A stretch of DNA of 64,000 nt from Janthinobacterium sp. 344 (GCF_900112025.1 NZ_FOKL01000002.1:334339-398338); one strand, 5' to 3'. Positions 42,514-51,647 are shown, counted from the first letter of the stretch. Made by a program: numbers and translations. The notes: generated by a model from the letters alone, not told the origin.

Positions 42514-43095
42514 TTATAAATGGATCTCGGTACCCAGCAGCTTGACGAACTGCGCCAGCCACGCCGGATGCGCGGGCCAGGCGGGCGCCGTGACGAACTG
42601 GCCATCCGTGACGGCGTCCGTGACGGCGATGTCGGCATACGTGCCGCCCGCCAGTTTCACTTCCGGCGCGCAGGCGGGATAGGCGGAAATGCGCTTGCCG
42701 CGGATGACATCGGCGGCGGCCAGCAATTGCGCGCCGTGGCAGACGGCGGCGACGGGCTTGCCCGCTGCGGCGAAATGGCGCACGGCGGCGATGACTTTCT
42801 CGTTCAGGCGCAGGTATTCGGGGGCGCGGCCGCCGGCGATCATCACGGCGTCATAGTCGGCCGGATCGATCTCGTCGAAGCTGGCATTCAGGGTAAACAG
42901 GTGGCCCGGCTTTTCCGTGTAGGTCTGGTCGCCCTCGAAATCGTGGATGGCCGTCTTGATCGTCTCGCCGCTTTTCTTGCCGGGGCAGACGGCATGCACG
43001 GCATGGCCCAGCATCAGCAGGGCCTGAAATGGCACCATCGTTTCATAATCTTCTGCAAAATCGCCGGTCAAAAACAGAATTTTCTTCGCTGCCAT
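42514..43095 (-). CDS. DJ-1/PfpI-family protein
   Basis: 193 residues. [41 protein letters not shown] opens the fold, the family Glu is in DFAEDYE and the elbow cysteine in [13 protein letters not shown]. The group includes glyoxalase III and deglycase-like stress proteins. Probably a single gene with a promoter in the 194-base gap upstream (43096-43289), where I see nothing else. Confidence 0.88.
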   Translation of the reverse strand: MAAKKILFLTGDFAEDYETMVPFQALLMLGHAVHAVCPGKKSGETIKTAIHDFEGDQTYTEKPGHLFTLNASFDEIDPADYDAVMIAGGRAPEYLRLNEKVIAAVRHFAAAGKPVAAVCHGAQLLAAADVIRGKRISAYPACAPEVKLAGGTYADIAVTDAVTDGQFVTAPAWPAHPAWLAQFVKLLGTEIHL

Positions 43096-43289
43096 TTGGT
43101 TCTCCTATGAAAGATTGATCCCGCATCCCGCCTGCCCGATGCACCGCAAGGCGTATCTTAGCGCGACTTGGCAACCATACTGGATATTTATCAAACTTTT
43201 GCGCCTTAATGCAGGAATTTAGAGGCTGAGGCAGAATTATTTAAAGGCTCATAGGTCAAATTCAGACGACACCTCTGGAAAGCCCGGCC

Positions 43290-43640
43290 ATGAGCACCCT
43301 CGCCCCTCCCGTCCTGATCCGCATCTTCGATCATTTGACCGATGCGCAGCAGGCCCGCAGCGCCCTGCTGGAACAGGGTTTTCCCACGAACGCGGTGGAA
43401 CTCGACACGGTGGGCGATGAAGCGGGTTCCTTGCAAGGCAAGGCGGCCTGGCGCGGCATGTTCCGCCTCGTCGTCGCCCTGCGCCATGCGGGCGAAGCCG
43501 AACGCGCACACACCATCGTGCAGCAGTGGGGTGGCAGCGACATCGAACAGCGCACGGCCAGCCATGCTGGTGGCAAGGACGGCGGCAGTGTCGGCGGCAA
43601 GCGCGCGCAGCATGGCGATCGCGGGCAACAGCGGCAATAA
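43290..43640 (+). CDS. Small hypothetical protein with low-complexity tail
   Basis: 116 residues. The first 80 (VLIRIFDHLTDAQQARSALLEQGFPTNAVELDT, then GMFRLVVALRHAGEAERAHTIVQQWGG) form a ferredoxin-like alpha/beta pattern as in general stress or DUF1269-like proteins in which a position is remembered by IFDHxxDAxxA. The last 30 residues are Gly/Gln-rich and run into a short tandem repeat (GGCAACAGCGGCAATAAC twice, near 43624-43660). Function unknown. It lies before a monooxygenase-like gene on the same strand. Confidence 0.65.
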   Translation: MSTLAPPVLIRIFDHLTDAQQARSALLEQGFPTNAVELDTVGDEAGSLQGKAAWRGMFRLVVALRHAGEAERAHTIVQQWGGSDIEQRTASHAGGKDGGSVGGKRAQHGDRGQQRQ

Positions 43641-43758
43641 CGGGCAACAGCGGCAATAACGGCAATGGCAGCGGCGGGCAGTGCGCTGGGCCCGCCCTCC
43701 CCTGCGGCGCCGAATTATGGCAAGATCAGCGTTCCTTCATTCCACAGCGGAACTCGCC

Positions 43759-44058
43759 ATGATTTTTGAAATTGCCCACATCCACATCAAACCGGCCACG
43801 CACGACGCGTTCGAAGCGGCCGTGACCAAAGCCGTGCCCCTGTTCCAGCGCGCACGCGGCTGCGAATCGATGCGCCTGGAACGCTCGATCGAAAACGGCG
43901 ACGCCTACCGCCTGGTGGTGGGCTGGACGACCCTGGAAGACCATACCGTGCATTTCCGCGGCAGCGACGACTTCCAGGCCTGGCGTGCCTTGGTCGGCGA
44001 GTTTTTCGCCGCGCCGCCGCAGGTGGAGCACATGAACACGGTGGTGACGGGGTTTTAA
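43759..44058 (+). CDS. Antibiotic biosynthesis monooxygenase (ABM) domain protein
   Basis: 99 residues from the ATG at 43759. MIFEIAHIHIKPATHDAFEAAVTKAVPLFQRARGCESMRLERSIENGDAYRLVVGWTTLEDHTVHFRGSDDFQAWRALVGEFF is a single dimeric ferredoxin-like ABM domain with the conserved W and H. Members are small oxygenases or heme/quinone-handling proteins, and the substrate is unknown. An upstream extension in frame is not conserved. Confidence 0.8.
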   Translation: MIFEIAHIHIKPATHDAFEAAVTKAVPLFQRARGCESMRLERSIENGDAYRLVVGWTTLEDHTVHFRGSDDFQAWRALVGEFFAAPPQVEHMNTVVTGF

Positions 44059-44123
44059 GCGGGGTTTTCAAATCCCCCCGGGCACAGCCCGCCGCATTTG
44101 AGCGCGGCTTGGAGCGCGGCTTT

Positions 44124-44159
44124 GTCGGCTTACGCGCGGCGTTGCCGCGCCAATCCGAC
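44124..44159. repeat. REP-like hairpin
   Basis: GTCGG-CTTAC-GCGCGGC / GCCGCGC-CAA-TCCGAC arms with loop GTT, in the 153-base gap between the convergent ABM and pncB genes. Related to the hairpin at 18767-18796. Confidence 0.6.
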
Positions 44160-44211
44160 CTGCGCCAGATGCCAGATGCCAGCTTGACGTCATCAAGCCG
44201 GCGCCAGCCGC

Positions 44212-45402
44212 TCAGACGGCAGGATGGTGGAACACTTGCCGCAGATAGGCGAGGAAAGTCTCATCCTTGCACAGGGTCTTGCCTGGCGAGTCCGACAGTT
44301 TCGCCACGGACTGGCCATTGCAGCGCACCAGCTTCATGACGATGTTGAGCGGCGTCAAGCCGACGTCGTTGGTCAGATTGGTGCCGATGCCAAAGCCCGT
44401 CATGATGCGGTCGGCGAAGTGCTGGTACAGGGCAAAGGCCTTGTCCAGGTCCAGTCCGTCCGAAAACACGAGGCGCTTGGTGTTGGCGTCGATGCGCAGG
44501 GCCGCGTAGTGGGCCAGCGCCTTTTCGCCCCATTCGACCGGATCGCCCGAATCGTGGCGCAAGCCGTCGAACAGCTTGGCGAAATACAGGTCGAAGTCGG
44601 CCAGGAAGGCATCCATGCCCACCACGTCCGTCAAGGCGATGCCCAGGTCGCCACGGTATTCCTGCACCCAGTCTTCCAGTGCCGCTTTCTGGAAGTCGCG
44701 CAGGCGCACGCCGAACGACTGGAACGATTGCATGTATTCATGCGCCATGGTGCCGATCGGCACGATGCCCAGCTTTTTCGCCAGGTAGACATTCGACGTG
44801 CCCTTGAAATACTCGGGCACTTCGCGCGCCAGGCGCTGCACCACCTCGTCATGCCAGGCGCCGGAAAAGCGCCGGCGCACGCCGAAGTCCGAAAATTCGA
44901 ACGGATGCTTGCGGCGCGGCAGCTTGCCGAATTCCTTCACGGCCGCCACTTTCAAGCCCAGGCGGTGGCGCCCTTCGCGCATGGCCGCATCGAGGTCGAA
45001 ACGGCGGAAATACAGTTCGTTGATGATGTACAGCACGAAAATCTCGAAGCCCATCACGTGCACCTGCGGCCCGGCCGCGTGCACGATCAAGGTATCGCCA
45101 TCGGTACTGACGTCGATGAACTTGCGCTGGAAGCGGAACACCGTCAAAAAGTCGACGAAATCGCTCTTCATGAAACGCAGCGTGCGCAGATAAGCCAGCT
45201 CGTCGTCGGCAAACGACATCGCGCACAGGTGGTCGAGCTGTTCTTCCAGCTCGCCCTTCAGCTCGGCCAGGGGAAAGGCCGTGGCGTTGCGGCAGACAAA
45301 TTCGTATTCGGTATGGGTATTCGGATGACCGTGCAGCAATGCTTGCCACATTGTAAATTTATACAGATCGGTTTCCAGCAAACTGCGCACTATCGGGGTC
45401 AT
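44212..45402 (-). CDS. pncB: Nicotinate phosphoribosyltransferase
   Basis: 396 residues from the ATG at 45402 (ribosome site GGAG). [35 protein letters not shown] is the family N terminus. The catalytic phospho-His region is [13 protein letters not shown], and phosphate and PRPP contacts lie in [14 protein letters not shown] and [13 protein letters not shown]. It converts nicotinate and PRPP to nicotinate mononucleotide in the Preiss-Handler salvage of NAD. It lies 79 bases after the nicotinamidase-like gene on the same strand, so the two probably act in sequence. Confidence 0.96.
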   Translation of the reverse strand: MTPIVRSLLETDLYKFTMWQALLHGHPNTHTEYEFVCRNATAFPLAELKGELEEQLDHLCAMSFADDELAYLRTLRFMKSDFVDFLTVFRFQRKFIDVSTDGDTLIVHAAGPQVHVMGFEIFVLYIINELYFRRFDLDAAMREGRHRLGLKVAAVKEFGKLPRRKHPFEFSDFGVRRRFSGAWHDEVVQRLAREVPEYFKGTSNVYLAKKLGIVPIGTMAHEYMQSFQSFGVRLRDFQKAALEDWVQEYRGDLGIALTDVVGMDAFLADFDLYFAKLFDGLRHDSGDPVEWGEKALAHYAALRIDANTKRLVFSDGLDLDKAFALYQHFADRIMTGFGIGTNLTNDVGLTPLNIVMKLVRCNGQSVAKLSDSPGKTLCKDETFLAYLRQVFHHPAV

Positions 45403-45481
45403 GTGTGTTTTCTCCAACTTCCTGAAGCCAGAATAGTACGCCACCGCCGGCATTTCGACAGGGCCCGCTGAAGAAATCCCC

Positions 45482-46345
45482 TCAAGCGTCCGCATTGGCC
45501 AGCCATTCCGGCAACACCTCGGCCGCCGTGGCCAGCCGCGCGCCGCGCTCGCGCATGGCGGCAAGGAAGTCGCGCTGCTGCGCCTCGAAGCCCGTGACGG
45601 GACTCATGCAGTCGGTCAACAGCACCAGCCGCGCCAACGCCTGCGGTCCCTGCTGCGCCTGCAGATAGTCGGCGATATGCTCCGTGCTGGCCTTCACGCA
45701 ATGGCTGCCCGCCTCGCCGCCGATGTAAATCTGCTGCGCCGGCAGCAAGGTGTCGAGGAAGGCGCGGTTGAGCTGGGTGGTGGCATCTTGCGCATCAGGC
45801 ACTTCCGCCATGACGGCCGAGTAATGCTCGGTCCACGGATTCGAGCCCTTGCTGAGCTTGGCGACAACCCGCAGGTTCGCTTCTTCCCAGTCGTTGTAGG
45901 CGGCGCGCACATCGGCATGAATGTTCTGTCCCCAGGAACCGATCTCGCAGTGCACGGGCCACACCATCAACTGGTAGCGCCCCGCCTGCTCCAGCGCAGC
46001 GAGGTAGGCCAGCGCGCGCGGCAAGGCATCGCTGGCGGCGGGCAGGAACAGGCGGTCGCGCACCTGCCGCGCGCTGATCTGCGTGAACGGCGCCACGGCG
46101 CCGCCGTCGCCCGTGCGCCAGAAGGCGGGATGCGCGATGTCATAGCGGTGGTGCGCGTCGAGGGTGATGCTGATCTGCGCCAGGCCGGCGCCGCCTTCGC
46201 GGATCAGCCGCGCCAGGCGCAGCATGTCGGCGTGGGCGCCGGGTACGGCCAGCGCGGGCGCGGCGCCAGGCGGCAGATAGTCGGGCGGCAAATCGCAGAA
46301 GTCGTTTTGCGGATCGATGACAAGCAGGTGCAACTGGCGTTTCAT
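45482..46345 (-). CDS. Nicotinamidase-like cysteine hydrolase
   Basis: 287 residues from the ATG at 46345. [13 protein letters not shown] carries the catalytic Asp. [16 protein letters not shown] matches the metal-binding DxH...H of nicotinamidase. [15 protein letters not shown] corresponds to the WPxHC segment. The nucleophile is in [20 protein letters not shown]. Nicotinamidase PncA is near 200 residues, so this one carries extra inserts. Role in nicotinamide to nicotinate conversion is inferred from pncB next to it. Confidence 0.83.
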   Translation of the reverse strand: MKRQLHLLVIDPQNDFCDLPPDYLPPGAAPALAVPGAHADMLRLARLIREGGAGLAQISITLDAHHRYDIAHPAFWRTGDGGAVAPFTQISARQVRDRLFLPAASDALPRALAYLAALEQAGRYQLMVWPVHCEIGSWGQNIHADVRAAYNDWEEANLRVVAKLSKGSNPWTEHYSAVMAEVPDAQDATTQLNRAFLDTLLPAQQIYIGGEAGSHCVKASTEHIADYLQAQQGPQALARLVLLTDCMSPVTGFEAQQRDFLAAMRERGARLATAAEVLPEWLANADA

Positions 46346-46417
46346 GGTGGTCCTCGTGCGTGGCGGGAACCTGCATGATAATGCCAACATCGCCATCACA
46401 CCATTTCAGGGGCCGCC

Positions 46418-46657
46418 ATGAAGCTTCCAAATCGCAATGAATTGCGTCCAAACAAATTACTGAACAGCAAATGGACAGCCGTCACGCCCGTCGACAAGGA
46501 AAAACACTTCCTGGTCGTCATGCTGTGCGCGCCGGACACGCCGGACGCGCCCGTCACGCACGTGGTGCTGGAAGCCGTGCATACACGCCGCGTGCAAACC
46601 TTGCCCTGGCGCGCGCTGCAGGATGGCGCGCTGTGGCATCAGGGATGGAAGACGTAG
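46418..46657 (+). CDS. TIGR02450-family small tryptophan-rich protein
   Basis: 79 residues: MKLPNRNELRPNKLLNSKWTAV, then VDKEKHFLVVML, LEAVHTRRVQTLPWRALQD and WHQGWKT. These are the conserved blocks of this short family of unknown function. It is divergent from the nicotinamidase-like gene across 72 bases and overlaps the next minus gene by 19 bases. Confidence 0.85.
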   Translation: MKLPNRNELRPNKLLNSKWTAVTPVDKEKHFLVVMLCAPDTPDAPVTHVVLEAVHTRRVQTLPWRALQDGALWHQGWKT

Positions 46658-46893
46658 CGGCGCCGGCGCCGCTCGACCAGCTTGACGGCCACTTCGCCCG
46701 CTTCGGCGACGGCGTCCGCTTCCGTCGCAAATTGATGGTCGGCCGAGACGCGGCGTTTTTTCACCAGGTTCATGCGGTGCATGGGATTGGGCGATGGCGC
46801 ATAGATGGCGACGTAAGCGCCCCACAGCTTGCAGCCCCGCAAGGGTTCCGCCGTGTAATTCACCTCATAAAACTCAACATACTTTATCGGCAC
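46639..46893 (-). CDS. Small hypothetical protein, 84 residues
   Basis: MPIKYVEFYEVNYTAEPLRGCKLWGAYVAIYAPSPNPMHRMNLVKKRRV opens a mixed alpha/beta domain. It ends in a strongly basic VKLVERRRRRYVFHP. No family recognised. Coding-like composition over its whole length and a compact layout support it as a gene, converging on the TIGR02450 gene. Confidence 0.55.
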   Translation of the reverse strand: MPIKYVEFYEVNYTAEPLRGCKLWGAYVAIYAPSPNPMHRMNLVKKRRVSADHQFATEADAVAEAGEVAVKLVERRRRRYVFHP

Positions 46894-47131
46894 GATGGTT
46901 GCTCCAAAATTGGCATGGCCGGACAGCTCGTCTCAATACACTGTCACGACGTAGGGTTGGAATTCATGCAATCGCGCTTGCTCAGGAAAATCAAGTCAGC
47001 TATCTATTTTTTTATGACGCGGTACAGAAGAAAAGGAGGCATGACGATACACATCGCCCTGCTGGCGGCGCAAGCGCCTGCCAGGCAAGGGAAAGTATAA
47101 ACGATGCAAAAAAATTATTCGCGAGCAACTC
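46894..47131. other. Gap without a supported gene
   Basis: A consensus ribosome site AAGGAGG at 47033-47039 precedes an ATG (47041) that opens only 19 codons (ending QGKV), so it is either a tiny peptide, a leader or a decayed gene start. Composition is more A+T-rich than the surroundings. Confidence 0.35.
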
Positions 47132-47269
47132 CTACTGAACGGCGATGGCGTGCCATGCCGGCCATTCCTCGTTGCTGCTGACGTGGTGGGGGAAGTCTTG
47201 CGGGCGCGCGCAGGGGCGCAGGGGATACAGGAAATAGTCGCTTGCCATCTGCTTTGTCGGGGATGTCAT
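47132..47269 (-). pseudogene. Possible gene remnant or 45-residue ORF
   Basis: The frame reads MTSPTKQMASDYFLYPLRP, then CARPQDFPHHVSSNEEWPAW and HAIAVQ. It has natural-looking composition and continues upstream of its ATG as CQPGEPF before a stop. It may be the surviving C-terminal part of a longer protein or a genuine small protein. No ribosome site is obvious. Confidence 0.3.
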
Positions 47270-47370
47270 GGCGAACGGCTCGCCGGGCTGGCACGGGGCG
47301 TGCCGCCGGCAAGCTTATGCCAGCCCGACCAGGCTGGCAATCCCCCATCGGAACTAGGCGGGGATCACGC

Positions 47371-47976
47371 TCAGGCGGCCAGGGCCTCGATCGTGGCGCG
47401 GCCCTTGGCAATGGCGCCGGCGACGGCGTCCTCGCCCATGGCCACGCCTTCGGCTTGCACGAACGTGATGTCGGTGATGCCGATGAAACCCAGCGCCGTG
47501 CGCAAGTACGTGCTCAGGTAGTCATACGCGGCGCCCGGACCTTCGCTGTAGACGCCGCCGCTGGCCGTGAAAATCACCGCTTTCTTGCCCGTCGCCAGGC
47601 CGACGGGACCGGTGGCCGTGTACTGGAAGGTGCGGCCCGCGCGCGCCACGTGGTCGATCCACGCCTTCAGGGTCGATGGCACGGAAAAGTTGTACATGGG
47701 CGCGGCCAGCACCAGCACGTCGGCGGCCAGCAATTCATCGACGAGGGTGTCGGACAGCTGCACGGCCGCTGCCGCCTGCGCGCTGCGCTGCTCGGCCGGC
47801 GTGAAGAAGGCGCCCATCACCTCTTCCGTCAGGTGCGGCACGGCTTGCGCCGCCAGGTCGCGCTCGACGACGCTGGCGCCTTGCGCGGCCAGTTTGGCGA
47901 CGAATTCGCCGGACAATTGACGCGACAGGGAACCGTTGCTGCGCACGCTGCTATTGATGTGTAAAACCTTGCTCAT
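47371..47976 (-). CDS. azoR: FMN-dependent NADH-azoreductase
   Basis: 201 residues from MSKVLHINSSVRSNGSLSRQLSGEF, the flavodoxin-like start with the FMN phosphate loop. The flavin contacts APMYNFSVPSTLKAWIDHVARAGRTF and TASGGVYSEG are the AzoR signatures. It reduces quinones and azo compounds by two electrons. It is divergent from a LysR gene 134 bases away, its probable regulator. Confidence 0.94.
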   Translation of the reverse strand: MSKVLHINSSVRSNGSLSRQLSGEFVAKLAAQGASVVERDLAAQAVPHLTEEVMGAFFTPAEQRSAQAAAAVQLSDTLVDELLAADVLVLAAPMYNFSVPSTLKAWIDHVARAGRTFQYTATGPVGLATGKKAVIFTASGGVYSEGPGAAYDYLSTYLRTALGFIGITDITFVQAEGVAMGEDAVAGAIAKGRATIEALAA

Positions 47977-48110
47977 GAAGTGCTCCTGTGAAAACGGGTG
48001 ACGGGAATGGCCGCATCGCAGCCCTTGCATACAGCATAGTTCGGGTCTACCATCGATGAAACCGTATAAATATCAATGGTTAGCATCGAATTTCTAGATA
48101 GGGAGTTGCC

Positions 48111-49025
48111 ATGAGAGAACCGGGCCAGCCTTCGCTCGACCAGTTGCGCGTGTTCGTCGCCGTCATCGACGCGGGCGGCTTCGCCCACGCGGCGCGCCAG
48201 CTGCACCGCACGCAATCGGTGATCAGCTACACCATCGCCAACCTGGAAGAGCAGCTGAACGTGGTGCTGCTCGACCGCGGCAAGCGCAAGCCCACCCTGA
48301 CGGACGCGGGCCGCGCCCTGCTGGCCGACGCGCGCGCCGTGGCCCTGAAGGTGGACAGCATGCGCGCGCGCGCCAAGGCGCTGGCCGGCGGGCTGGAGTC
48401 GGAAGTGTCGGTGGTGGTCGACGTGATGTTCCCTACGTGCGTGCTGGTGCGCGTACTGGAGGCGTTCCAGGCGCAGTTTCCCACCGTCGCCCTGCGCCTG
48501 CGCATCGAAGCCATGGGCGCGGTGGCGCAGCTGGTGATGGACGGCAGCTGCCATCTGGGTCTGGGCGGCTGGATGACGGCCACGGCCAGCGTCTTCGAGC
48601 GCCTGGCCGTGGGCCACGTGCGCCTGATTCCCGTCGCCGCGCCCAGCCACGCGCTGGCGCAGCTGGAAAGCCCGATTGCGTCAAACGTGGCGCGCGAACA
48701 CGTGCAACTGGTGCTCAGCGACCGCAGCGCCCTGACGGAAGGCCAGGATTTCGGCGTGCTGGGACTGCGCAACTGGCGCCTGGGCGACCTGGGCTCCAAG
48801 CACGCGCTGCTGCGCGCAGGCCTGGGCTGGGGCAACATGCCCGAAGCGATGGTGCGCGAGGATTTGACGCAGGGACGGCTGGTGCGCCTGCCGCTGGCCG
48901 TCGACAATGGAGAGAATTACCCGATTTACCTGATCCAGCGCGCCGACACGCCGCCGGGCCAGGCGGGCAAGTGGCTGGCGGAACGCTTTGCGGAGCAGCT
49001 GCCGCTGCTGGAACAAGTCTTTTAG
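48111..49025 (+). CDS. LysR-family regulator (divergent from azoR)
   Basis: 304 residues. The N-terminal helix-turn-helix SLDQLRVFVAVIDAGGFAHAARQLHRTQSVISYTIANLEEQLNVVLLDR is followed by the effector domain with LESEVSVVVDVMFPTCVLVRVLEAFQ. The divergent layout with azoR suggests control of azoR in response to quinone or other redox compounds. Confidence 0.93.
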   Translation: MREPGQPSLDQLRVFVAVIDAGGFAHAARQLHRTQSVISYTIANLEEQLNVVLLDRGKRKPTLTDAGRALLADARAVALKVDSMRARAKALAGGLESEVSVVVDVMFPTCVLVRVLEAFQAQFPTVALRLRIEAMGAVAQLVMDGSCHLGLGGWMTATASVFERLAVGHVRLIPVAAPSHALAQLESPIASNVAREHVQLVLSDRSALTEGQDFGVLGLRNWRLGDLGSKHALLRAGLGWGNMPEAMVREDLTQGRLVRLPLAVDNGENYPIYLIQRADTPPGQAGKWLAERFAEQLPLLEQVF

Positions 49026-49074
49026 AGGCGCGAGCGGGCGGGTATCATGCGTGGGCAAGCCCCAAACAACTGCT

Positions 49075-49138
49075 GGGGTCAGACCCTCGACACCGCCAAC
49101 GCAAAGCTCCGTGCCAACGTGTCCGGGGGTCTGACCCC
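49075..49138. repeat. GGGGTCAGACCC palindrome, copy 5, with enlarged loop
   Basis: GGGGTCAGACCC (49075-49086) and GGGTCTGACCCC (49127-49138) are separated by 40 bases instead of 3. The arms are still perfect, so the centre has either gained an insert or two half-palindromes have joined. Confidence 0.8.
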
Positions 49139-49178
49139 GATTTCCCCAGGTATGATTAGCCCCCCAACGGCAAACACT

Positions 49179-49205
49179 GGGGTCGGACCCTGAGGGTCCG
49201 ACCCC
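49179..49205. repeat. GGGGTCGGACCC palindrome, copy 6
   Basis: GGGGTCGGACCC / GGGTCCGACCCC with centre TGA. Relative to the other copies both arms carry a compensating A-to-G / T-to-C change, which keeps the pairing. Confidence 0.85.
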
Positions 49206-49244
49206 GGCCTCTACTTGGGTTAACTTTTCATTACAAGGATTCAC

Positions 49245-49472
49245 ATGGCCGGCATCGACGATTTCGTCAACAAGCAAAAACCAGGCGCGCGCTTCGTCAT
49301 CACGGCGCAGATGCTGCGCATGACGCCGCAGCAGTTCGACGCGCTGGCACAGGAATGGATGGAAGACGGCGGTCCCGGCTTCGACGTGGCCGGCATCCCG
49401 CACCGGGTGGTCGTCGACGGACAGTTCTATATCGGCAGGATCACCGTGCAGCGGCACGGCGATCCCGCATAA
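49245..49472 (+). CDS. Small hypothetical protein, 75 residues
   Basis: MAGIDDFVNKQKPGARFVITAQMLRMTPQQFDALAQEWMEDGGPGFDVAGIPHRVVVDGQFYIGRITVQRHG. It has a good ribosome site (AAGGA, 5 bases before ATG). It looks like a soluble alpha/beta protein of unknown function. It ends 3 bases before the convergent cbpM stop. Confidence 0.72.
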   Translation: MAGIDDFVNKQKPGARFVITAQMLRMTPQQFDALAQEWMEDGGPGFDVAGIPHRVVVDGQFYIGRITVQRHGDPA

Positions 49473-49475
49473 GGG

Positions 49476-49787
49476 CTACTCGGCGCCCAGCACGCGCAGG
49501 CGGCGCCGCAGGCGCGCCACCTCTTCCGACAGGTCGACCACCAGCGCGGCCAGGTCCGCGTTGGCATCGAACACGGATTCGATTTCATGCAGGCGGCGCG
49601 CGCGCACCAGATCCAGGCTGGTGAAGCGCCAGGCCGTCCATTGCCCGGGCGGCGGGCCATCCTGCAGCAGCACGCCCGTTTGCACATGCTGCACCACCCA
49701 GTCCGGCTCCACGGCGCAGGCGCGCGCCAGTTCTTCCAGGCTCAGGGCGCGGTCTTCGAGCAGTTCGCCGATTACGTTGTTTGCCAT
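49476..49787 (-). CDS. cbpM: Chaperone modulatory protein CbpM
   Basis: 103 residues. EELARACAVEPDWVVQHVQTGVLLQDG is a MerR-like helix-turn-helix-type fold, followed by the coiled LAALVVDLSEEVARLRRRLRVLG. In other bacteria CbpM binds the J domain of CbpA and inhibits it. It lies 3 bases after cbpA, the canonical operon. Confidence 0.9.
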   Translation of the reverse strand: MANNVIGELLEDRALSLEELARACAVEPDWVVQHVQTGVLLQDGPPPGQWTAWRFTSLDLVRARRLHEIESVFDANADLAALVVDLSEEVARLRRRLRVLGAE

Positions 49788-49790
49788 GAT

Positions 49791-50711
49791 TTATGCTCCC
49801 AGCTTCTGGCGCGGATTGAAGGCCATCTCGCGCGCCATGGTTTCATACAGTTCGCGCGCCTTGGCGTCGTTCGCCGGCGGCAGCACCACTTCCAGCAGCA
49901 GGTACAGGTCGCCCGGCTGGGCGGCGGGAATGCCGCGTCCCTTCAGGCGCAGCTTGCGCCCTGTCTGCGAATTGGGCGGCACGGTGACGGCCACGGTGCC
50001 CGATGGCGTGGGCACGGCGATTTCGCCGCCCAGCGCCGCCTCCCATGGCGTCACGGGCACGGTCTCGAACACATCGCGCCCTTCCACCTTGTAGCGAGGG
50101 TCTGGCTGGAAGCGGATTTCCAGGTACAAGTCGCCGGCGGGCGCGCCGCCGCTGCCCGGATGGCCCTGGCCCTTCATGCGCAGCTGCTGGCCTTCCGTGA
50201 CGCCTTTCGGGATCGTCACTTCCAGGGTGCGTTCGCGCGTGACGACGTGGCCCTGCGCATCCGCTTCGGGCACGCGCATGATGATGTGGCGCTTGGCGCC
50301 CTGGTAGCTATCCTGCAAATCGATGGTGATGGCGGCGTGATTGTCTTCGCCCTGCATCTGGAAACTGCTGTTGGCGCGGCGCCGTCCGCCCACGTGGGCG
50401 AACAGGTCGGCAAAGAAATCGCTGTCGTCGACGCCCGACGATTCGTAGCCTGAACCCCAGTCCGGCGGCGGGCGGAATGGCTGCCCCTGCGCCCCCTGGT
50501 TGCGGCCCAGTTCATCGTAGGCGGCGCGCTTTTCCGGGTCGCCCAGCACGCCGTAGGCTTCATTCAGGGCCTTGGTGCGCTTGTCGGCGTCCGGCTCCTT
50601 GCTGACGTCGGGATGGTATTTGCGTACCAGCTTGCGGTACGCCTTCTTGATCTCGGCCTCGGTCGCCGTTTTCTCGACGCCGAGTTCCTTGTAGTAGTCC
50701 TTGTATTCCAC
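49791..50711 (-). CDS. cbpA: Curved DNA-binding protein / DnaJ-like co-chaperone CbpA
   Basis: 306 residues. J domain at 1-70 (YKDYYKELGVEKTATEAEIKKAYRKLVRKYHPDVSKE with the HPD motif, then ALNEAYGVLGDPEKRAAYDEL), Gly/Phe-poor linker, then two DnaJ C-terminal beta domains (ITIDLQDSYQGAKRHI, GVTEGQQLRMKGQGHPG, YLEIRFQPDPRYKVEGRDV). No zinc finger, as in CbpA. Acts with DnaK. The cbpM gene is downstream. Confidence 0.95.
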   Translation of the reverse strand: MEYKDYYKELGVEKTATEAEIKKAYRKLVRKYHPDVSKEPDADKRTKALNEAYGVLGDPEKRAAYDELGRNQGAQGQPFRPPPDWGSGYESSGVDDSDFFADLFAHVGGRRRANSSFQMQGEDNHAAITIDLQDSYQGAKRHIIMRVPEADAQGHVVTRERTLEVTIPKGVTEGQQLRMKGQGHPGSGGAPAGDLYLEIRFQPDPRYKVEGRDVFETVPVTPWEAALGGEIAVPTPSGTVAVTVPPNSQTGRKLRLKGRGIPAAQPGDLYLLLEVVLPPANDAKARELYETMAREMAFNPRQKLGA

Positions 50712-50806
50712 CGTGCCTGCTCCCCATGGTTGAACCGCCTGTGGGAAGAGTACACGAATTAGTCAAAGAACAGCGTGCGCACAATACAACGGCGCACGCC
50801 GGCGGG

Positions 50807-51487
50807 TCAGCGCACGCGGCGCAGCGAGGAAATGCGGCGATCCAGCCCATTGTGCAGGCGGGCATAGCTGCCCGGCCCCATCACCACGCAGCGGCCACGG
50901 AAGTTGGCGTCGACGCAGAATTCCCAGCGGCCGTAATTGACGATGATCGATTCGGCGCGGTCATTGAAGCCGTAATGGCTCAAGTCGCGCACTTCGCGGT
51001 CCAGGCGCACGGGCCGGCCGCGCATGCCCGCATCGGGAAACATCAGCACCGCACCGCTGGCATCGGGACGGTGGCCGCCACCATGGCCAGGATAGCCGGG
51101 ATGCGGACGCTCGGGTTCCGGACGCGGAGGGCGCGGCGGATAGGGACGGTGATCGCCGCCGCCATGGCCCGGGCGGCCCACTTCGCGCGCCGAGGAGACG
51201 GCGTCGTTCATGCCCGGCATGCTGCTGTAGCGGCCCGGTCCCAGGGTGCGGCAATTGCCGCGGTAATTGGCGTCCTTGCACACTTCCCAGGTACCCGAGC
51301 GCACGATGATGCTGGAGGTCTTGTCGTTGAAACCCATGCGCGACAGGTCGCCCGTGTCGGAGCGCAGGGTGACGGGACGGCCACGGAAGCCGGCATCCTC
51401 GAACAGGGTGATTTCACCGGCAAACGCGGTGGCAGGGGCAAGGAAGGTGGCCACGCACAACAGCGCGGGGCGGAAAGATCGAACCAT
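50807..51487 (-). CDS. Exported beta/gamma-crystallin-like protein A (two domains)
   Basis: 226 residues from the ATG at 51487: signal peptide (MVRSFRPALLC...TAFA-GEI), domain 1 (about 24-105), a Pro/Gly/His-rich linker (PYPPRPPRPEPERPHPGYPG), and domain 2 ending SSLRRVR. Each domain has two Greek-key calcium-type motifs of the form [ND]-[ND]-x-x-[ST]-S: NDKTSS and NDAVSS in domain 1, and NDRAES (altered) and LDRRISS in domain 2. A cysteine pair such as CKDANYRGNC in each domain could form a disulfide. First in map order of four tandem paralogues. Calcium binding is inferred from the motifs. Confidence 0.88.
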   Translation of the reverse strand: MVRSFRPALLCVATFLAPATAFAGEITLFEDAGFRGRPVTLRSDTGDLSRMGFNDKTSSIIVRSGTWEVCKDANYRGNCRTLGPGRYSSMPGMNDAVSSAREVGRPGHGGGDHRPYPPRPPRPEPERPHPGYPGHGGGHRPDASGAVLMFPDAGMRGRPVRLDREVRDLSHYGFNDRAESIIVNYGRWEFCVDANFRGRCVVMGPGSYARLHNGLDRRISSLRRVR

Positions 51488-51587
51488 GACAACTCCAATA
51501 CAGATTACATTTTCGCCAGTGTAGACCAGGCGGCAGGCGGCGAGTGTAACAAAGGGCAAGCAAATGTCAGCACACGGCAGGGAATGT

Positions 51588-51621
51588 AAAAACCGCCTGG
51601 CGGGATGCACCCGGCAGGCGG
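51588..51621 (-). terminator. Terminator downstream of crystallin-like gene B
   Basis: Read on the minus strand, CCGCCTG / CAGGCGG arms (51615-51621 and 51593-51599) are followed by TTTTT (51588-51592). It is 26 bases past the stop codon of the gene at 51648. Confidence 0.8.
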
Positions 51622-51647
51622 CCTGTCAGCAAGAAGCCGGGGCGTGA

